Source: Fictibacillus norfolkensis (GTDB taxonomy: Bacteria > Bacillota > Bacilli > Bacillales > Fictibacillaceae). From it: a stretch of DNA of 64,000 bases. A program made the translations under genes and the position numbers. The notes beneath the pieces were generated by a model, which worked only from the letters and a program-made list of their open reading frames with translations, searched no databases and had not been told where the DNA came from. The stretch is taken from positions 310,001 through 374,000 of the forward strand of contig NZ_JACSQM010000003.1 of assembly GCF_014836645.1 (NCBI RefSeq). The letters are read 5' to 3'. Numbering within the stretch: position 1 is the stretch's first letter; each line of letters starts with the position of its first letter. This document shows positions 45,388 to 54,694 of this stretch, piece by piece.

Positions 45388-47979
45388 TTATCTCACTTTT
45401 TTTTGCAGTTTATATAGCGCGTTCATCGCATCAAGAGGAGTCATCTCTAATACATTTAAACTTCTTAACTCTTTGATCAACTCTTGCTCTTTATTGTCTC
45501 TTCTGTTCGTCGTCTCCTCTTTTTCAACAAAAAGACTCAACTGACTTTCTTGAAGAACTTCTTCTTTAGTAGCTGACACCTCTTGAATGGGAAGCGCCTC
45601 TCGTTTTTCTTGATTTTCATAGGTTTGTAAAATCGTTTTTGCTCTAGAAATCACTGGTTCTGGAAGTTCAGCAAGCTCAGCCACTTGTATACCAAAACTT
45701 TTATCTGCTTGTCCGTCAATGACTTTATGCAAAAATACAAGACTGCCATTCTCTTCAACTGCACTTACAAACACATTCTTTAGTGAGTGAAGAGACTCTT
45801 CTAAGACGGTAAGTTCATGATAATGAGTAGAGAAGAGTGTTTTGGCAGCTATCTCTTCATGAATAAATTCGATGATTGATTGCGCTAATGCCATACCATC
45901 ATACGTGGAAGTTCCTCTGCCGATCTCATCTAGAAGGATCAAACTGTTTTCAGTAGCACTCGTTAGGGCAAAGTTCGTCTCTAGCATCTCGACCATGAAC
46001 GTACTCTGTCCGCCCACTAGATCGTCAGCCGCTCCTATACGCGTGAAGATCTGATCAAACATTGGAAGTTCAGCACTCTCTGCTGGAACAAAACAACCAA
46101 TCTGCATCATAACAGCCGTAAGTGCTAACTGGCGCATATACGTACTCTTACCAGCCATGTTTGGACCAGTAATAAGAAGCATATTTCTTTCGTTATTTAA
46201 AATAATATCGTTTGGCACATATTCTTGTGCATCCATCACTTTTTCAACAACAGGATGTCTGCCGTTCACAATATTTACGATTCCATCCTCTGAAACTGTC
46301 GGTCTAACATAACGATATTGCTCACTAATCGCTGCAAAAGATTGCATAACATCAAGTTCAGAAATGGCAGACGCAAGTTCTTGCAGTCCAGGGATAAACT
46401 GCTTTACATACTCTCTTACTTCCAAAAAGAGTGTATATTCTAATCCTGAGATCTTCTCTTCCGCTTCTAAAATAATTCTTTCTTTCTCTTTCAGTTCTGG
46501 TGTAACATATCTTTCAGCATTCGCGAGCGTCTGTTTTCTCTCATAACGATCTGGTACTTGCGAAAGATTAGATTTTGTTACCTCGATATAGTAACCAAAG
46601 ATCTTGTTAAAACCAATCTTAAGGGACTTAATCCCTGAAGCTGCTTTTTCTTGCTGCTCGAGAGAAGCAATCCATGCTTTACCGTTGCTGCTCGCATCTT
46701 TATATTGATCAAGCTGCTCATTGTAACCTGCTTTGATGAGTCCACCCTCTTTAATATGGATAGGTGCATCATCATGAATGGCAGAATCTAAATAGTCTGC
46801 GAGTGTTTTATGTTCATTCATCTTCGCATGAAGCTCGAGTGCATATTTCCCTTCAATACTCTTGATCTTTTCTTTTAAGACCGGAACACTGAACAGAGAT
46901 CTTTTCAATTGTACAAGATCTCTTGGACTAGCGTTTCCATAAGATATTTTAGCTATCAACCGTTCCATATCATAAACAGACTTCAATTGTTCTTTGATCT
47001 CTTCACGAGTAAAGAATTCTCCGATTAATTTTTCGACGAGCTGCAGCCGCTTCTCGATCGTTTCTTTTACGAACAAAGGCTCTTCGACCCATTGTTTAAG
47101 CTTTCGAGCACCCATTGCTGTCATCGTGGCATCTAACAGCCATAATAGTGAACCTTTTTTACCTTTTGCTCGTATGGATTCTGTTAATTCTAAGTTGCGT
47201 TTTGAAAACGCATCAAGCTTCATCCTTTTATCGTTCTGCTGAAATTCCACCGCTTTTATATGGTTAAAAGATCGCTTCTGCGTATGAGTTAGATAGTGGA
47301 ACAACCGTCCGATAGATCGTAATAAAACAGGATCAGAGATCGTCTGAACAAGATGATCAAACTGACTGTCTACAGAACTCTCTTCCTGAATTGAAACCGA
47401 AGCTTGTCCTGTCTGAGTAACTGTGTTCGTCCAAGCATCGTACAATTCTTTGTTACCAACAATCTCTTTTACACCGTGACTTAAGAGTAATTGTATGAAC
47501 GATAACTGATTTCCTTCATATGTATATCCCTTCAACTCACCTGTAGAAAGATCACAAAGAACGTATCCATAAGAATCATTTTCTTTTTCTATCGATACAA
47601 GAAAATTGTTTTCTCTATCATGAAGAAGATGGTCATCAATAACCGTTCCTGGCGTTATAATCTGGATGACTTCACGTTTCACTACCCCAACAGATAGTTT
47701 AGGATCTTCTACTTGTTCACAGATTGCTACTTTATGTCCATTCTCAACTAATGTTTTTATATAACCCGATGACGAATGATAAGGTATTCCACACATCGGA
47801 ATTCGATCTTGAGAGCCGCCATCTCTGCTTGTCAGTGTGATCTCAAGGATTTGAGATGCTCGAACAGCATCTTCAAAAAACATTTCATAAAAATCTCCTA
47901 GACGGAAAAATAAAAAGGCATCCTGATGAGCTGCCTTGATTGATAAATATTGTTGTATCATTGGAGTATATTGAGCCAT
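45388..47979 (-). CDS. mutS: DNA mismatch repair protein MutS
   Basis: 863 residues from ATG 47979 (AAAGGTGA upstream); longer in-frame starts lack a ribosome binding site. The mismatch-binding domain contains FFRLGDFYEMFFEDA (the intercalating Phe and Glu of FxE), then the clamp. The ATPase domain has ITGPNMAGKSTYMRQ, ILLDEIGRGTSTYDG and STHYHELT. The C-terminal tail is a MutL/beta-clamp contact region. Confidence 0.98.
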   Translation of the reverse strand: MAQYTPMIQQYLSIKAAHQDAFLFFRLGDFYEMFFEDAVRASQILEITLTSRDGGSQDRIPMCGIPYHSSSGYIKTLVENGHKVAICEQVEDPKLSVGVVKREVIQIITPGTVIDDHLLHDRENNFLVSIEKENDSYGYVLCDLSTGELKGYTYEGNQLSFIQLLLSHGVKEIVGNKELYDAWTNTVTQTGQASVSIQEESSVDSQFDHLVQTISDPVLLRSIGRLFHYLTHTQKRSFNHIKAVEFQQNDKRMKLDAFSKRNLELTESIRAKGKKGSLLWLLDATMTAMGARKLKQWVEEPLFVKETIEKRLQLVEKLIGEFFTREEIKEQLKSVYDMERLIAKISYGNASPRDLVQLKRSLFSVPVLKEKIKSIEGKYALELHAKMNEHKTLADYLDSAIHDDAPIHIKEGGLIKAGYNEQLDQYKDASSNGKAWIASLEQQEKAASGIKSLKIGFNKIFGYYIEVTKSNLSQVPDRYERKQTLANAERYVTPELKEKERIILEAEEKISGLEYTLFLEVREYVKQFIPGLQELASAISELDVMQSFAAISEQYRYVRPTVSEDGIVNIVNGRHPVVEKVMDAQEYVPNDIILNNERNMLLITGPNMAGKSTYMRQLALTAVMMQIGCFVPAESAELPMFDQIFTRIGAADDLVGGQSTFMVEMLETNFALTSATENSLILLDEIGRGTSTYDGMALAQSIIEFIHEEIAAKTLFSTHYHELTVLEESLHSLKNVFVSAVEENGSLVFLHKVIDGQADKSFGIQVAELAELPEPVISRAKTILQTYENQEKREALPIQEVSATKEEVLQESQLSLFVEKEETTNRRDNKEQELIKELRSLNVLEMTPLDAMNALYKLQKKVR

Positions 47980-48059
47980 AATTTCACCTTTTTCATAACA
48001 TTTCAATGTCGCTATTATAACATAATTCAAAGCATCTATCGTTTTCTCTGCATGAAAAA

Positions 48060-48080
48060 AACGGGAAGCTCTCTCCCGTT
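48060..48080 (-). terminator. Terminator of cotE
   Basis: AACGGGA and TCCCGTT arms; minus-strand tail TTTTTTTC. Confidence 0.8.
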
Positions 48081-48082
48081 TA

Positions 48083-48655
48083 TTATTCTTCCAAATCACC
48101 TATTAAAAAGTTCGGATCCAGGTCTTCAAAATTCTCATCTTCCACATCATATTCCCAATCTCTTGTCTGTTCATCATCAAAACCGTCCGGGTTCACATAC
48201 ACACAAACTTTTGTTTCCCCTATAATTTCACAAACGAACTCTCTTTCTACTTGAACGATAACTTTATTTCCGTTCGGAGAGATCGTCGCTTCTAACGTAT
48301 TAGGCTCTTGAAGAGCACGGCACGTAACTTCATATTGATTGCCTAAAGCATTCTTATCTCTAACACTAAGATCCACTTTGTCTACAAAATGGATGGTCTC
48401 TGTTACGACTTCGGTACGAGTATTATCATTGTATGAATACCACACGTTGATATCATAGCTTCCTTCTACATCTACTGCTTCACCATTCCGCTTCGGTTTA
48501 TATGCATGGTTGATGATCCAGCATCCTAAAATGCTGCTCGGACGATGACTCGGTGCAATGGTATGCGTTGCCTGAGAAAATTTTCTTCCTTTGCCGCAGA
48601 CCGCTTTTGTGATGATCTCTCTGTAAGTCAACTCTTGTTCTACGCGTCTTGACAT
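48083..48655 (-). CDS. cotE: Outer spore coat morphogenetic protein CotE
   Basis: 190 residues beginning [20 protein letters not shown], followed by [13 protein letters not shown] and [14 protein letters not shown], which match CotE closely. The C-terminus is strongly acidic ([21 protein letters not shown]), as in B. subtilis CotE, and the total is slightly longer than the 181 residues there. CotE directs outer coat assembly in the mother cell. GAGGGATT precedes the ATG. Position between mutS and ricA is conserved. Confidence 0.96.
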   Translation of the reverse strand: MSRRVEQELTYREIITKAVCGKGRKFSQATHTIAPSHRPSSILGCWIINHAYKPKRNGEAVDVEGSYDINVWYSYNDNTRTEVVTETIHFVDKVDLSVRDKNALGNQYEVTCRALQEPNTLEATISPNGNKVIVQVEREFVCEIIGETKVCVYVNPDGFDDEQTRDWEYDVEDENFEDLDPNFLIGDLEE

Positions 48656-49080
48656 ACATGAATCCCTCCTCTACCAATCTCCATACAGTATATGCTGGGC
48701 GGATGCCTATTGTGTCTTCATTTATTAGAAACACAATTAGTCTAAGTATATGGGCGTTTGTTGTCCAATGTTCTCAAAATATTATTGGTGAACGGTACGT
48801 GAAATTATTTTCACGATTTTTGTTGCTTTTGCAAGTGGATGATTATCCCTCTAGGATGCTCGCTTTACGGGGTATGGGAGTTTAAAGCGTACTGCGGAAT
48901 TTGTCGAGGTTTGTAGACTCGTGGATAAATGGGGAAAACTTTTGGATTGAGAGCCAAATCTCGTGGATAAACAGCAGAAACTTTTGGATTGCATACCAAA
49001 TTTTCTGGATTGAAGGATCCTGATACCTCTATGGGTATGTGCGAAACACCTAATAAACTGGAATTAATCTCAAATGAAAA
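48656..49080. other. cotE-ricA intergenic region with repeats
   Basis: About 425 bases holding a fragment of the miniature repeat family near 48853-48876 (AGGATGCTCGCTTTACGGGG) and a 42-base tandem repeat (listed separately). No credible gene; an open frame on the minus strand here merely translates the tandem repeat. Confidence 0.65.
48918..49001 (+). repeat. 42-bp tandem repeat (two full units plus partial flanks)
   Basis: Unit 1 (48918-48959) and unit 2 (48960-49001) both start CTCGTGGATAAA, share AACTTTTGGATTG and end CCAAAT. A third partial unit (TTTCTGGATTGAAGG) follows. The period is exactly 42, so the minus-strand frame shows a 14-residue repeat (NPKV-x-x-x-YPR). Confidence 0.8.
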
Positions 49081-49109
49081 CACGATGTCTCAAAAGACAT
49101 CGTGCTTTT
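49081..49109. terminator. Terminator of miaB-ricA
   Basis: CACGATGTCT and AGACATCGTG arms, flanked by T/A-runs. Confidence 0.9.
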
Positions 49110-49112
49110 TGT

Positions 49113-49547
49113 TTAGTGACAGCCGCAGCCGCCTGGAGAACACCCTTCTTGAGAGCCTGTTGTTCCTTTTAAAAGGTCTCCGCCGGTTGATTCTATGATT
49201 TCATCTGTAACTTTGTTTGAGATTGTATGTGAAACCATCTGTAAGATATCATTCACATCACTTTGAGATTGTTTGAACTCTTGAACAACTGGAATGCTAT
49301 CAAGCTCAGCCATCAGAGCATCGATCTTTTCTTCTACTTCTCTTGATGCTTCATGTTTTTGATAATGTTGAAGATTAACAGCTTGTTTTTGTAGATTCTT
49401 AATCTGTCCCATCAATCTTGCTACATTTGAATTCGTATTGATCTGAGCTTCTGCTTTTTTAAAAAAATCAACTTCATCCGTTGTAGCGATCATTTTCGCA
49501 AGTTCTTTTGCTTTTCCCAAGATTTCTTCTTTTGTATATGTGCTCAT
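49113..49547 (-). CDS. ricA: RicA (YmcA), RNase Y complex subunit
   Basis: 144 residues from ATG 49547 (AGAGGTGG upstream), which overlaps the miaB stop region. A YlbF/YmcA-type helical protein: [40 protein letters not shown]. The tail EGCSPGGCGCH is Cys-rich, consistent with the Fe-S clusters reported for the RicA-RicF-RicT complex. That complex modulates RNase Y processing and phosphorelay activation for biofilm and sporulation; rny is also in this window. Confidence 0.95.
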   Translation of the reverse strand: MSTYTKEEILGKAKELAKMIATTDEVDFFKKAEAQINTNSNVARLMGQIKNLQKQAVNLQHYQKHEASREVEEKIDALMAELDSIPVVQEFKQSQSDVNDILQMVSHTISNKVTDEIIESTGGDLLKGTTGSQEGCSPGGCGCH

Positions 49548-51067
49548 TAGCCTACCACCTCTGATTTTTCTTCTACCCATTCGCCGCCAAGGTTCCATGT
49601 TTTCGCATCGGTAATCTGAACTTTGACAATTTCTCCTATTAAGTGCTTAGGAGCTTTAAAGTTTACTACTTTGTTGGAACCCGTGTGACCTGTTAGTACA
49701 TCAGGATTCTTTTTACTTTCTCCTTCAACTAGCACTTCCACAACTTTACCAACATATGCTTTGTTCTTTTCTAACGAAATATCATTTAGCATAGCGTTCA
49801 GTCTCTGTAGTCGTTCTCGTTTCACTTCCATCGGAACATTATCTTGCATCTTTGCAGCAGGAGTGCCTTCACGAGGTGAATAGATAAACGTGTAAGCAGC
49901 ATCATACTGCACTTCTTTAACAAGAGATAACGTTTCTTGGAACTGTTCTTCCGTCTCGTTCGGAAACCCAACAATTATATCCGTAGTTAATGCAACATTC
50001 GGCATCACTGCTTTTATCTTGTTTACAAGCTCTATATAATGCTCACGTGTGTATTTACGAGCCATTAACTTGAGTACATCGCTGTTTCCGTGTTGAACAG
50101 GCAGATGAACATGATCTACGATGTTTCCACCTTTAGCGAGAACTTCGATCAATCGGTTATCAAAATCTCGAGGGTGACTTGTCGTGAAACGAAGTCTAGG
50201 AATATCAATCTTACGGATCTCATCCATTAGATCACCTAGGCCATACTCCAGATCTTCGAAATCTTTGCCGTATGCATTCACATTCTGACCAAGAAGGGTG
50301 ACTTCCTTATAGCCTTCTCTCGCAAGCTGCCTTACTTCTTCGATAATATCTTGCGGATAACGGCTTCGTTCTTTTCCTCGTGTGTAAGGAACAATGCAAT
50401 ATGTACAGAATTTGTCGCAGCCATACATAATGTTGACCCAGCCTTTAACGTTCCCTTTACGCTTTCTAGGAAGGTTCTCAACGATATCTCCTTCTTTAGA
50501 CCAAACTTCAACTACCATCTCTTTTGAGAATAACGCGTTCTCAATAATTTGAGGCAGACGATGTATGTTATGAGTTCCAAAGATCATATCAACTTGAGGG
50601 TATGTGGAAAGTATACGGTTAACGACAGATTCTTCTTGTGACATGCATCCGCAGACCCCTAGCAGAAGATTAGGGTTGTTCGCTTTCGTATGTTTTAAAT
50701 GTCCCAGTTCGCCAAACACTTTGTTCTCTGCATTTTCTCGAATGGCACATGTATTCAGAAGGATCACGTCGGCATCCTCTGTAGAATATGTGGTTTCATA
50801 ACCCATCTCATTCAGAATTCCTGCCATAACTTCTGTATCATGCTCGTTCATCTGACAACCATACGTACGAATATAAAACTTTTTGCCAACACCAATATTC
50901 TTTAGATTTTCCGGAATCGAAAAATCTTTTAATATTTGAACTTGTTCTTTACCACGCTTTTTCGCGTCTTTTAAAGAAGGCGGTGCATACGAAGATTGAA
51001 AATATTGTGAGTAGTCTCTTTCTTTATTATTCGTCTTTATTTCTTGATTGTCTTTCGTAGTATCCAA
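49547..51067 (-). CDS. miaB: tRNA-2-methylthio-N6-dimethylallyladenosine synthase MiaB
   Basis: 506 residues. The N-terminal UPF0004 domain holds cluster cysteines in [23 protein letters not shown] and [10 protein letters not shown]. The radical SAM domain has [23 protein letters not shown] (CxxxCxxC), then [12 protein letters not shown]-terminal TRAM domain includes [20 protein letters not shown]. It methylthiolates i6A37 made by MiaA. Start is TTG 51067, after AAGGAG at a longish spacing. Confidence 0.97.
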   Translation of the reverse strand: MDTTKDNQEIKTNNKERDYSQYFQSSYAPPSLKDAKKRGKEQVQILKDFSIPENLKNIGVGKKFYIRTYGCQMNEHDTEVMAGILNEMGYETTYSTEDADVILLNTCAIRENAENKVFGELGHLKHTKANNPNLLLGVCGCMSQEESVVNRILSTYPQVDMIFGTHNIHRLPQIIENALFSKEMVVEVWSKEGDIVENLPRKRKGNVKGWVNIMYGCDKFCTYCIVPYTRGKERSRYPQDIIEEVRQLAREGYKEVTLLGQNVNAYGKDFEDLEYGLGDLMDEIRKIDIPRLRFTTSHPRDFDNRLIEVLAKGGNIVDHVHLPVQHGNSDVLKLMARKYTREHYIELVNKIKAVMPNVALTTDIIVGFPNETEEQFQETLSLVKEVQYDAAYTFIYSPREGTPAAKMQDNVPMEVKRERLQRLNAMLNDISLEKNKAYVGKVVEVLVEGESKKNPDVLTGHTGSNKVVNFKAPKHLIGEIVKVQITDAKTWNLGGEWVEEKSEVVG

Positions 51068-51225
51068 GACATCTTCACTCCTTACTGCCCTTACTGCTAG
51101 GTCATCCGTTCAACGTAAGTCTAGTATTTCATCCAACTGTAACATTATATCAAAAATTGGATTATAGTTAAACTTGTAATCGGTTTAGTTTACATAATAA
51201 TATTATGGTCCTGCACAACAAAAAA

Positions 51226-51264
51226 ATTGACCTTAAAAGCTTACTAGTGCGCCTTTAAAGTCAA
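51226..51264 (-). terminator. Terminator of tdh-kbl
   Basis: TTGACTTTAAA-GGC and GC-TTTTAAGGTCAA arms; minus-strand tail TTTTTTTG. Confidence 0.85.
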
Positions 51265-51276
51265 CTTTATAAGTAA

Positions 51277-52455
51277 CTAAATGATATTTAATTCTTTCCC
51301 GGCTTTTTCAAATGCATCTAATGCCGCTTGGAGCTCTTCTCTCGTATGCTGAGCGGTTACGATTGTACGTACGCGAGCTTTTCCTTTAGCTACTGTTGGG
51401 AATGCGATACCTTGTGCGAATACACCATATTTTAATAACGTATCTGATAGTTTATGCGCAAGCGCGTCATCACCCACAAGTACTGGTGTGATAGGTGTCT
51501 CACTAACTCCTGTATTAAACCCTAGTTCTTTTAATCCCGCTTTAAAAAACTTCGTATTCTCCCAAAGTCTTTCCATGTGTTCTGGCTCTTCTTCTAAAAC
51601 GTCGATCGCTACAGAACTCGCTGCGATTACGGCAGGCGGATGCGATGTGCTGAACAAGAACGGACGGCCTTTATGAATCAGATAGTCTCTTAACGTTTGC
51701 GTGCTTGCAATGTAACCACCAAGTACGCCAATAGCTTTACTTAACGTTCCTACTTGAATATGAACGCGGCCGTTCAAGTTAAAATGATCGATCGTACCGC
51801 GGCCATTCGTACCCAATACTCCACTCGCGTGTGCGTCGTCTACCATTACGAGGGCATCGTACTTTTCAGCCAGTTCAACGATTCCAGGAAGAGGCGCAAT
51901 GTTACCGTCCATTGAGAAAACACCGTCTGTTACGACGATTCTTTTTCTGAATTCTTGTGTCTCTTTTAACGCCGCTTCTAAATCTTCTAGATCAACGTGT
52001 TTGTAGATTCTTCTTTTCGCTTTCGTTAAACGAATACCATCAATGATCGATGCATGGTTTAACTCATCTGAAATAACAACATCTTGATCTGTAAGAATGG
52101 CAGAAAGAATTCCTTGGTTCGTTGAAAAACCAGATTGGAAGACCAGACATGCTTCTGTGTGCTTGAATTCAGCAAGTTTTTTTTCAAATTCTTCATGCAT
52201 GGATAGAGTTCCAGCAATCGTACGCACAGAACCTGTACCCACTCCAAATTCTTCAACAGCTTTTAGAGCTGCTTCCTTCATCTTCGGATGACTCGTAAGA
52301 CCTAAGTAGTTGTTGGAAGAAAGCTGGATCACTTCTTTTCCATTGATCACAACTTTTGATCCTTGCTCTGATTCTAGCGGTACAAGCTTTCTGAACGTAC
52401 CTTCTTCTTTCATATGGTCTAATTCTTCTTGCAGGTATTCAAAACCTTTCATCAC
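51277..52455 (-). CDS. kbl: Glycine C-acetyltransferase (2-amino-3-ketobutyrate CoA ligase)
   Basis: 392 residues, alpha-oxoamine synthase family. Motifs: [43 protein letters not shown] and the PLP-lysine site [14 protein letters not shown]. With Tdh it converts threonine to glycine and acetyl-CoA. Start GTG 52455 (AAAGGAG upstream) or the next ATG. It is 21 bases downstream of tdh in one operon. Confidence 0.96.
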   Translation of the reverse strand: MMKGFEYLQEELDHMKEEGTFRKLVPLESEQGSKVVINGKEVIQLSSNNYLGLTSHPKMKEAALKAVEEFGVGTGSVRTIAGTLSMHEEFEKKLAEFKHTEACLVFQSGFSTNQGILSAILTDQDVVISDELNHASIIDGIRLTKAKRRIYKHVDLEDLEAALKETQEFRKRIVVTDGVFSMDGNIAPLPGIVELAEKYDALVMVDDAHASGVLGTNGRGTIDHFNLNGRVHIQVGTLSKAIGVLGGYIASTQTLRDYLIHKGRPFLFSTSHPPAVIAASSVAIDVLEEEPEHMERLWENTKFFKAGLKELGFNTGVSETPITPVLVGDDALAHKLSDTLLKYGVFAQGIAFPTVAKGKARVRTIVTAQHTREELQAALDAFEKAGKELNII

Positions 52456-52476
52456 GATGTATTGCTCCTTTCGATT

Positions 52477-53517
52477 TTAAGGAATAAGAACTACTTTTCC
52501 ACAATTTCCTTTTATCATGAGATCAAAGCCTTCTTCAAACTTTTCTAGTGGAAGTGTATGAGTAATGATCGTTTCAGGATGCATGCTTCCTGACTGTAAA
52601 AGTCCTGAAACCTGTTGCCATGTTTCATACATTTTTCTTCCCGTAATTCCTTGAACAGTAACACCCTTAAATACTACATCGTTCGTTAAGTCGATCTCAA
52701 CAGGTTTAACAGGCAGACTTAAGATTGAAACACGACCACCGTTTGTGATCATCTTAAATCCTTGGTCAATCGCAACTGGATGACCGCTCATCTCACAAAC
52801 AACATCCACACCATTTCCATCCGTTAAATTCATCACTGTATCAACTGGATCGGTGGATTTAGGGTTGATCACTTCTGTAGCCCCTACTTTTTTAGCAAGA
52901 TCTAAACGATAATCGTTCAGATCGATAGCGATTACCTGACTTGCACCTGCTGCTTTCGCAACATTAACAGCCATAACACCGATCGGGCCGCATCCGATGA
53001 CAGCCACCGTTTTACCAGCAACATCACCAGCTAACACAGTATGAACAGCATTTCCCATCGGCTCTTGAATCGATCCATGCTCAAACGGCATCTTAGGATC
53101 ATTTTTCCAGATGTTCTCTGATGGCATTGCTACATACTCTGCAAAACACCCTTGAGTATCAACACCGATGATCTTAGTGTTCTTACAGATGTGGAACTGC
53201 CCTTTTAGACATTGTGGACAAGAATGACAAACTATATGTGTTTCAGCTGATACATGATCTCCAACAGAGACATTTGTAACAGCGCTTCCAACTTTTTCAA
53301 CAACTCCTGAAAACTCATGTCCGAACACGTATGGCGTTTTCACACGACTCTGTGACCATTCATCCCATGTGTAAATATGGACATCTGTTCCACAGATCGA
53401 AGTCGCTTTAACTTTGATCAATACTTCACTTTCATTAATTTCAGGAATATCTACTGTTTCTAATCTAGCTCCATAACCCGCATGATGCTTAACTATTGCT
53501 TTCATTTTTCCTTGCAC
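52477..53517 (-). CDS. tdh: L-threonine 3-dehydrogenase
   Basis: 346 residues from GTG 53517 (GAGGGG upstream), giving an N-terminus like B. subtilis Tdh. Medium-chain dehydrogenase: catalytic zinc ligands in SICGTDVHIY and GHEFSG, structural zinc in CHSCPQCLKGQFHIC, and Rossmann motif IGCGPIGVMAVNVAKAAGA. It oxidises L-threonine to 2-amino-3-ketobutyrate, the substrate of Kbl encoded next. Confidence 0.95.
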   Translation of the reverse strand: MQGKMKAIVKHHAGYGARLETVDIPEINESEVLIKVKATSICGTDVHIYTWDEWSQSRVKTPYVFGHEFSGVVEKVGSAVTNVSVGDHVSAETHIVCHSCPQCLKGQFHICKNTKIIGVDTQGCFAEYVAMPSENIWKNDPKMPFEHGSIQEPMGNAVHTVLAGDVAGKTVAVIGCGPIGVMAVNVAKAAGASQVIAIDLNDYRLDLAKKVGATEVINPKSTDPVDTVMNLTDGNGVDVVCEMSGHPVAIDQGFKMITNGGRVSILSLPVKPVEIDLTNDVVFKGVTVQGITGRKMYETWQQVSGLLQSGSMHPETIITHTLPLEKFEEGFDLMIKGNCGKVVLIP

Positions 53518-53787
53518 AGAAACACCCCTCACTGTAAACCTTAATAATCAATTCCATCAATAATTGTACATGGATTGAACAACAAGGTAAAGAGCTGTGT
53601 CCATCCCACACGGACATTCGCGGGTACCAAAAAAAATTTAAAGAATTTTTTTCTTGAGAGCTTTTTTCGTACATATTGGTGCACACCAAATGGAATTGAT
53701 TTCCGCTCCAGTTCGGTCGCTTCAATCAACTTTCATAAGAAGAAAAGATAGTCATGCATGCAGCTGTATTTCAGAAAAAGACTATAA
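53518..53787. other. Region upstream of tdh
   Basis: Contains a TGTCC/GGACA hairpin on the minus strand with a nearby GGTACCCGCG, an A-rich tract, and a short deleted miniature repeat (53695-53730). No gene seen. Confidence 0.5.
53695..53730. repeat. Minimal deletion derivative of miniature repeat
   Basis: Thirty-six bases keep both ends (ATTGATTTCCGCTCCAG... and ...GCTTCAATCAAC) of the family but none of the interior. Confidence 0.55.
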
Positions 53788-53815
53788 AAAATCCCCTCTC
53801 CAAATTTTAAGGAGA
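53788..53815 (-). terminator. Terminator of korAB
   Basis: CCCTTCTCC and GGAGAGGGG arms; minus-strand tail ATTTTTTAT. Confidence 0.85.
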
Positions 53816-53826
53816 AGGGCTGTTTC

Positions 53827-54693
53827 TTACATAAATTCTGACATCAATTGATTGAACTTTTCTTCAGGTAAGTTCAGATCAACTTTTGCAAGTGCTTCTT
53901 TGCTGTATCCATGCGCAAGATCTTGATAAGAAGGTTTTACCTTATCTTGATAGATGATGCCTTTTACAAGACCTTTGTTTTCCATAAGTGTTTGCATAGC
54001 CATCATACGGTTTGAAGAATCATAGTCTTCGATCGTGCTTAAAGATACGAGATGCTCTTTAAACCAGTCATATGTGTTCACTTTGTTGTATGTCACACAT
54101 GGAGAGAATACATTGATCAATGAGAAGCCTTTATGGTTGATACCAGCCTCGATGATGGAAGTCAACTCTTTTAGATCAGTTGAAAAACTTTGAGCCACAA
54201 ACGTAGCTCCAGCCGTTAAAGCGAGTTCCATAACTCCGATCGCTGACTCTACAGATCCTTCTGGCGTACTCTTCGTTTTAAAACCAACATCAGATCGAGG
54301 TGATGTTTGTCCTTTTGTTAGACCATAAATCTGGTTGTCCATAACAATATAAGTAATATCGATGTTTCGTCTGATCGCATGAACAGTATGACCCATTCCG
54401 ATCGCGAAACCATCTCCATCACCACCTGATGCGATAACAGTCAGATCACGGTTTGCCATCTTAACACCTTGTGCGATCGGCAGCGAACGGCCATGGATCC
54501 CATGGAAACCATAAGATTTGATATATCCTGAGATACGTCCTGAACAGCCGATTCCTGATACTACAGCTAGATTATCTGGTTCTAAACCTACATTTGCAGC
54601 TGCTCTTTGAATAGCTGCCTGTACTGAAAAATCTCCACATCCTGGACACCAGTTCGGTTTGATGCTGTTACGAAAATCTTTAAATGTAGCCAT
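53827..54693 (-). CDS. korB: 2-oxoacid:ferredoxin oxidoreductase, beta subunit
   Basis: 288 residues. It has NWCPGCGDFSVQ (first two Fe-S cysteines), SGIGCSGRIS (third) and the thiamine-diphosphate site ASGGDGDGFAIGMGHTVHAIRRN, followed by YGLTKGQTSPRS. It pairs with KorA to oxidise 2-oxoglutarate (or another 2-oxoacid) to the acyl-CoA with ferredoxin. It is separated from korA by one base. Substrate is inferred from family. Confidence 0.93.
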   Translation of the reverse strand: MATFKDFRNSIKPNWCPGCGDFSVQAAIQRAAANVGLEPDNLAVVSGIGCSGRISGYIKSYGFHGIHGRSLPIAQGVKMANRDLTVIASGGDGDGFAIGMGHTVHAIRRNIDITYIVMDNQIYGLTKGQTSPRSDVGFKTKSTPEGSVESAIGVMELALTAGATFVAQSFSTDLKELTSIIEAGINHKGFSLINVFSPCVTYNKVNTYDWFKEHLVSLSTIEDYDSSNRMMAMQTLMENKGLVKGIIYQDKVKPSYQDLAHGYSKEALAKVDLNLPEEKFNQLMSEFM

Positions 54694-54694
54694 A

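Noticed and set aside
48865..49083. 72-codon minus-strand frame in the cotE-ricA gap
   Set aside because: It simply translates the 42-bp tandem repeat and has no ribosome binding site or family resemblance.
53590..53640. T-box-like sequence (GGTACCCGCG plus a TGTCC/GGACA hairpin) upstream of tdh
   Set aside because: The conserved AGGGTGGTACC context and a stem I specifier region are not visible, and the threonine catabolic operon is not a usual T-box target.
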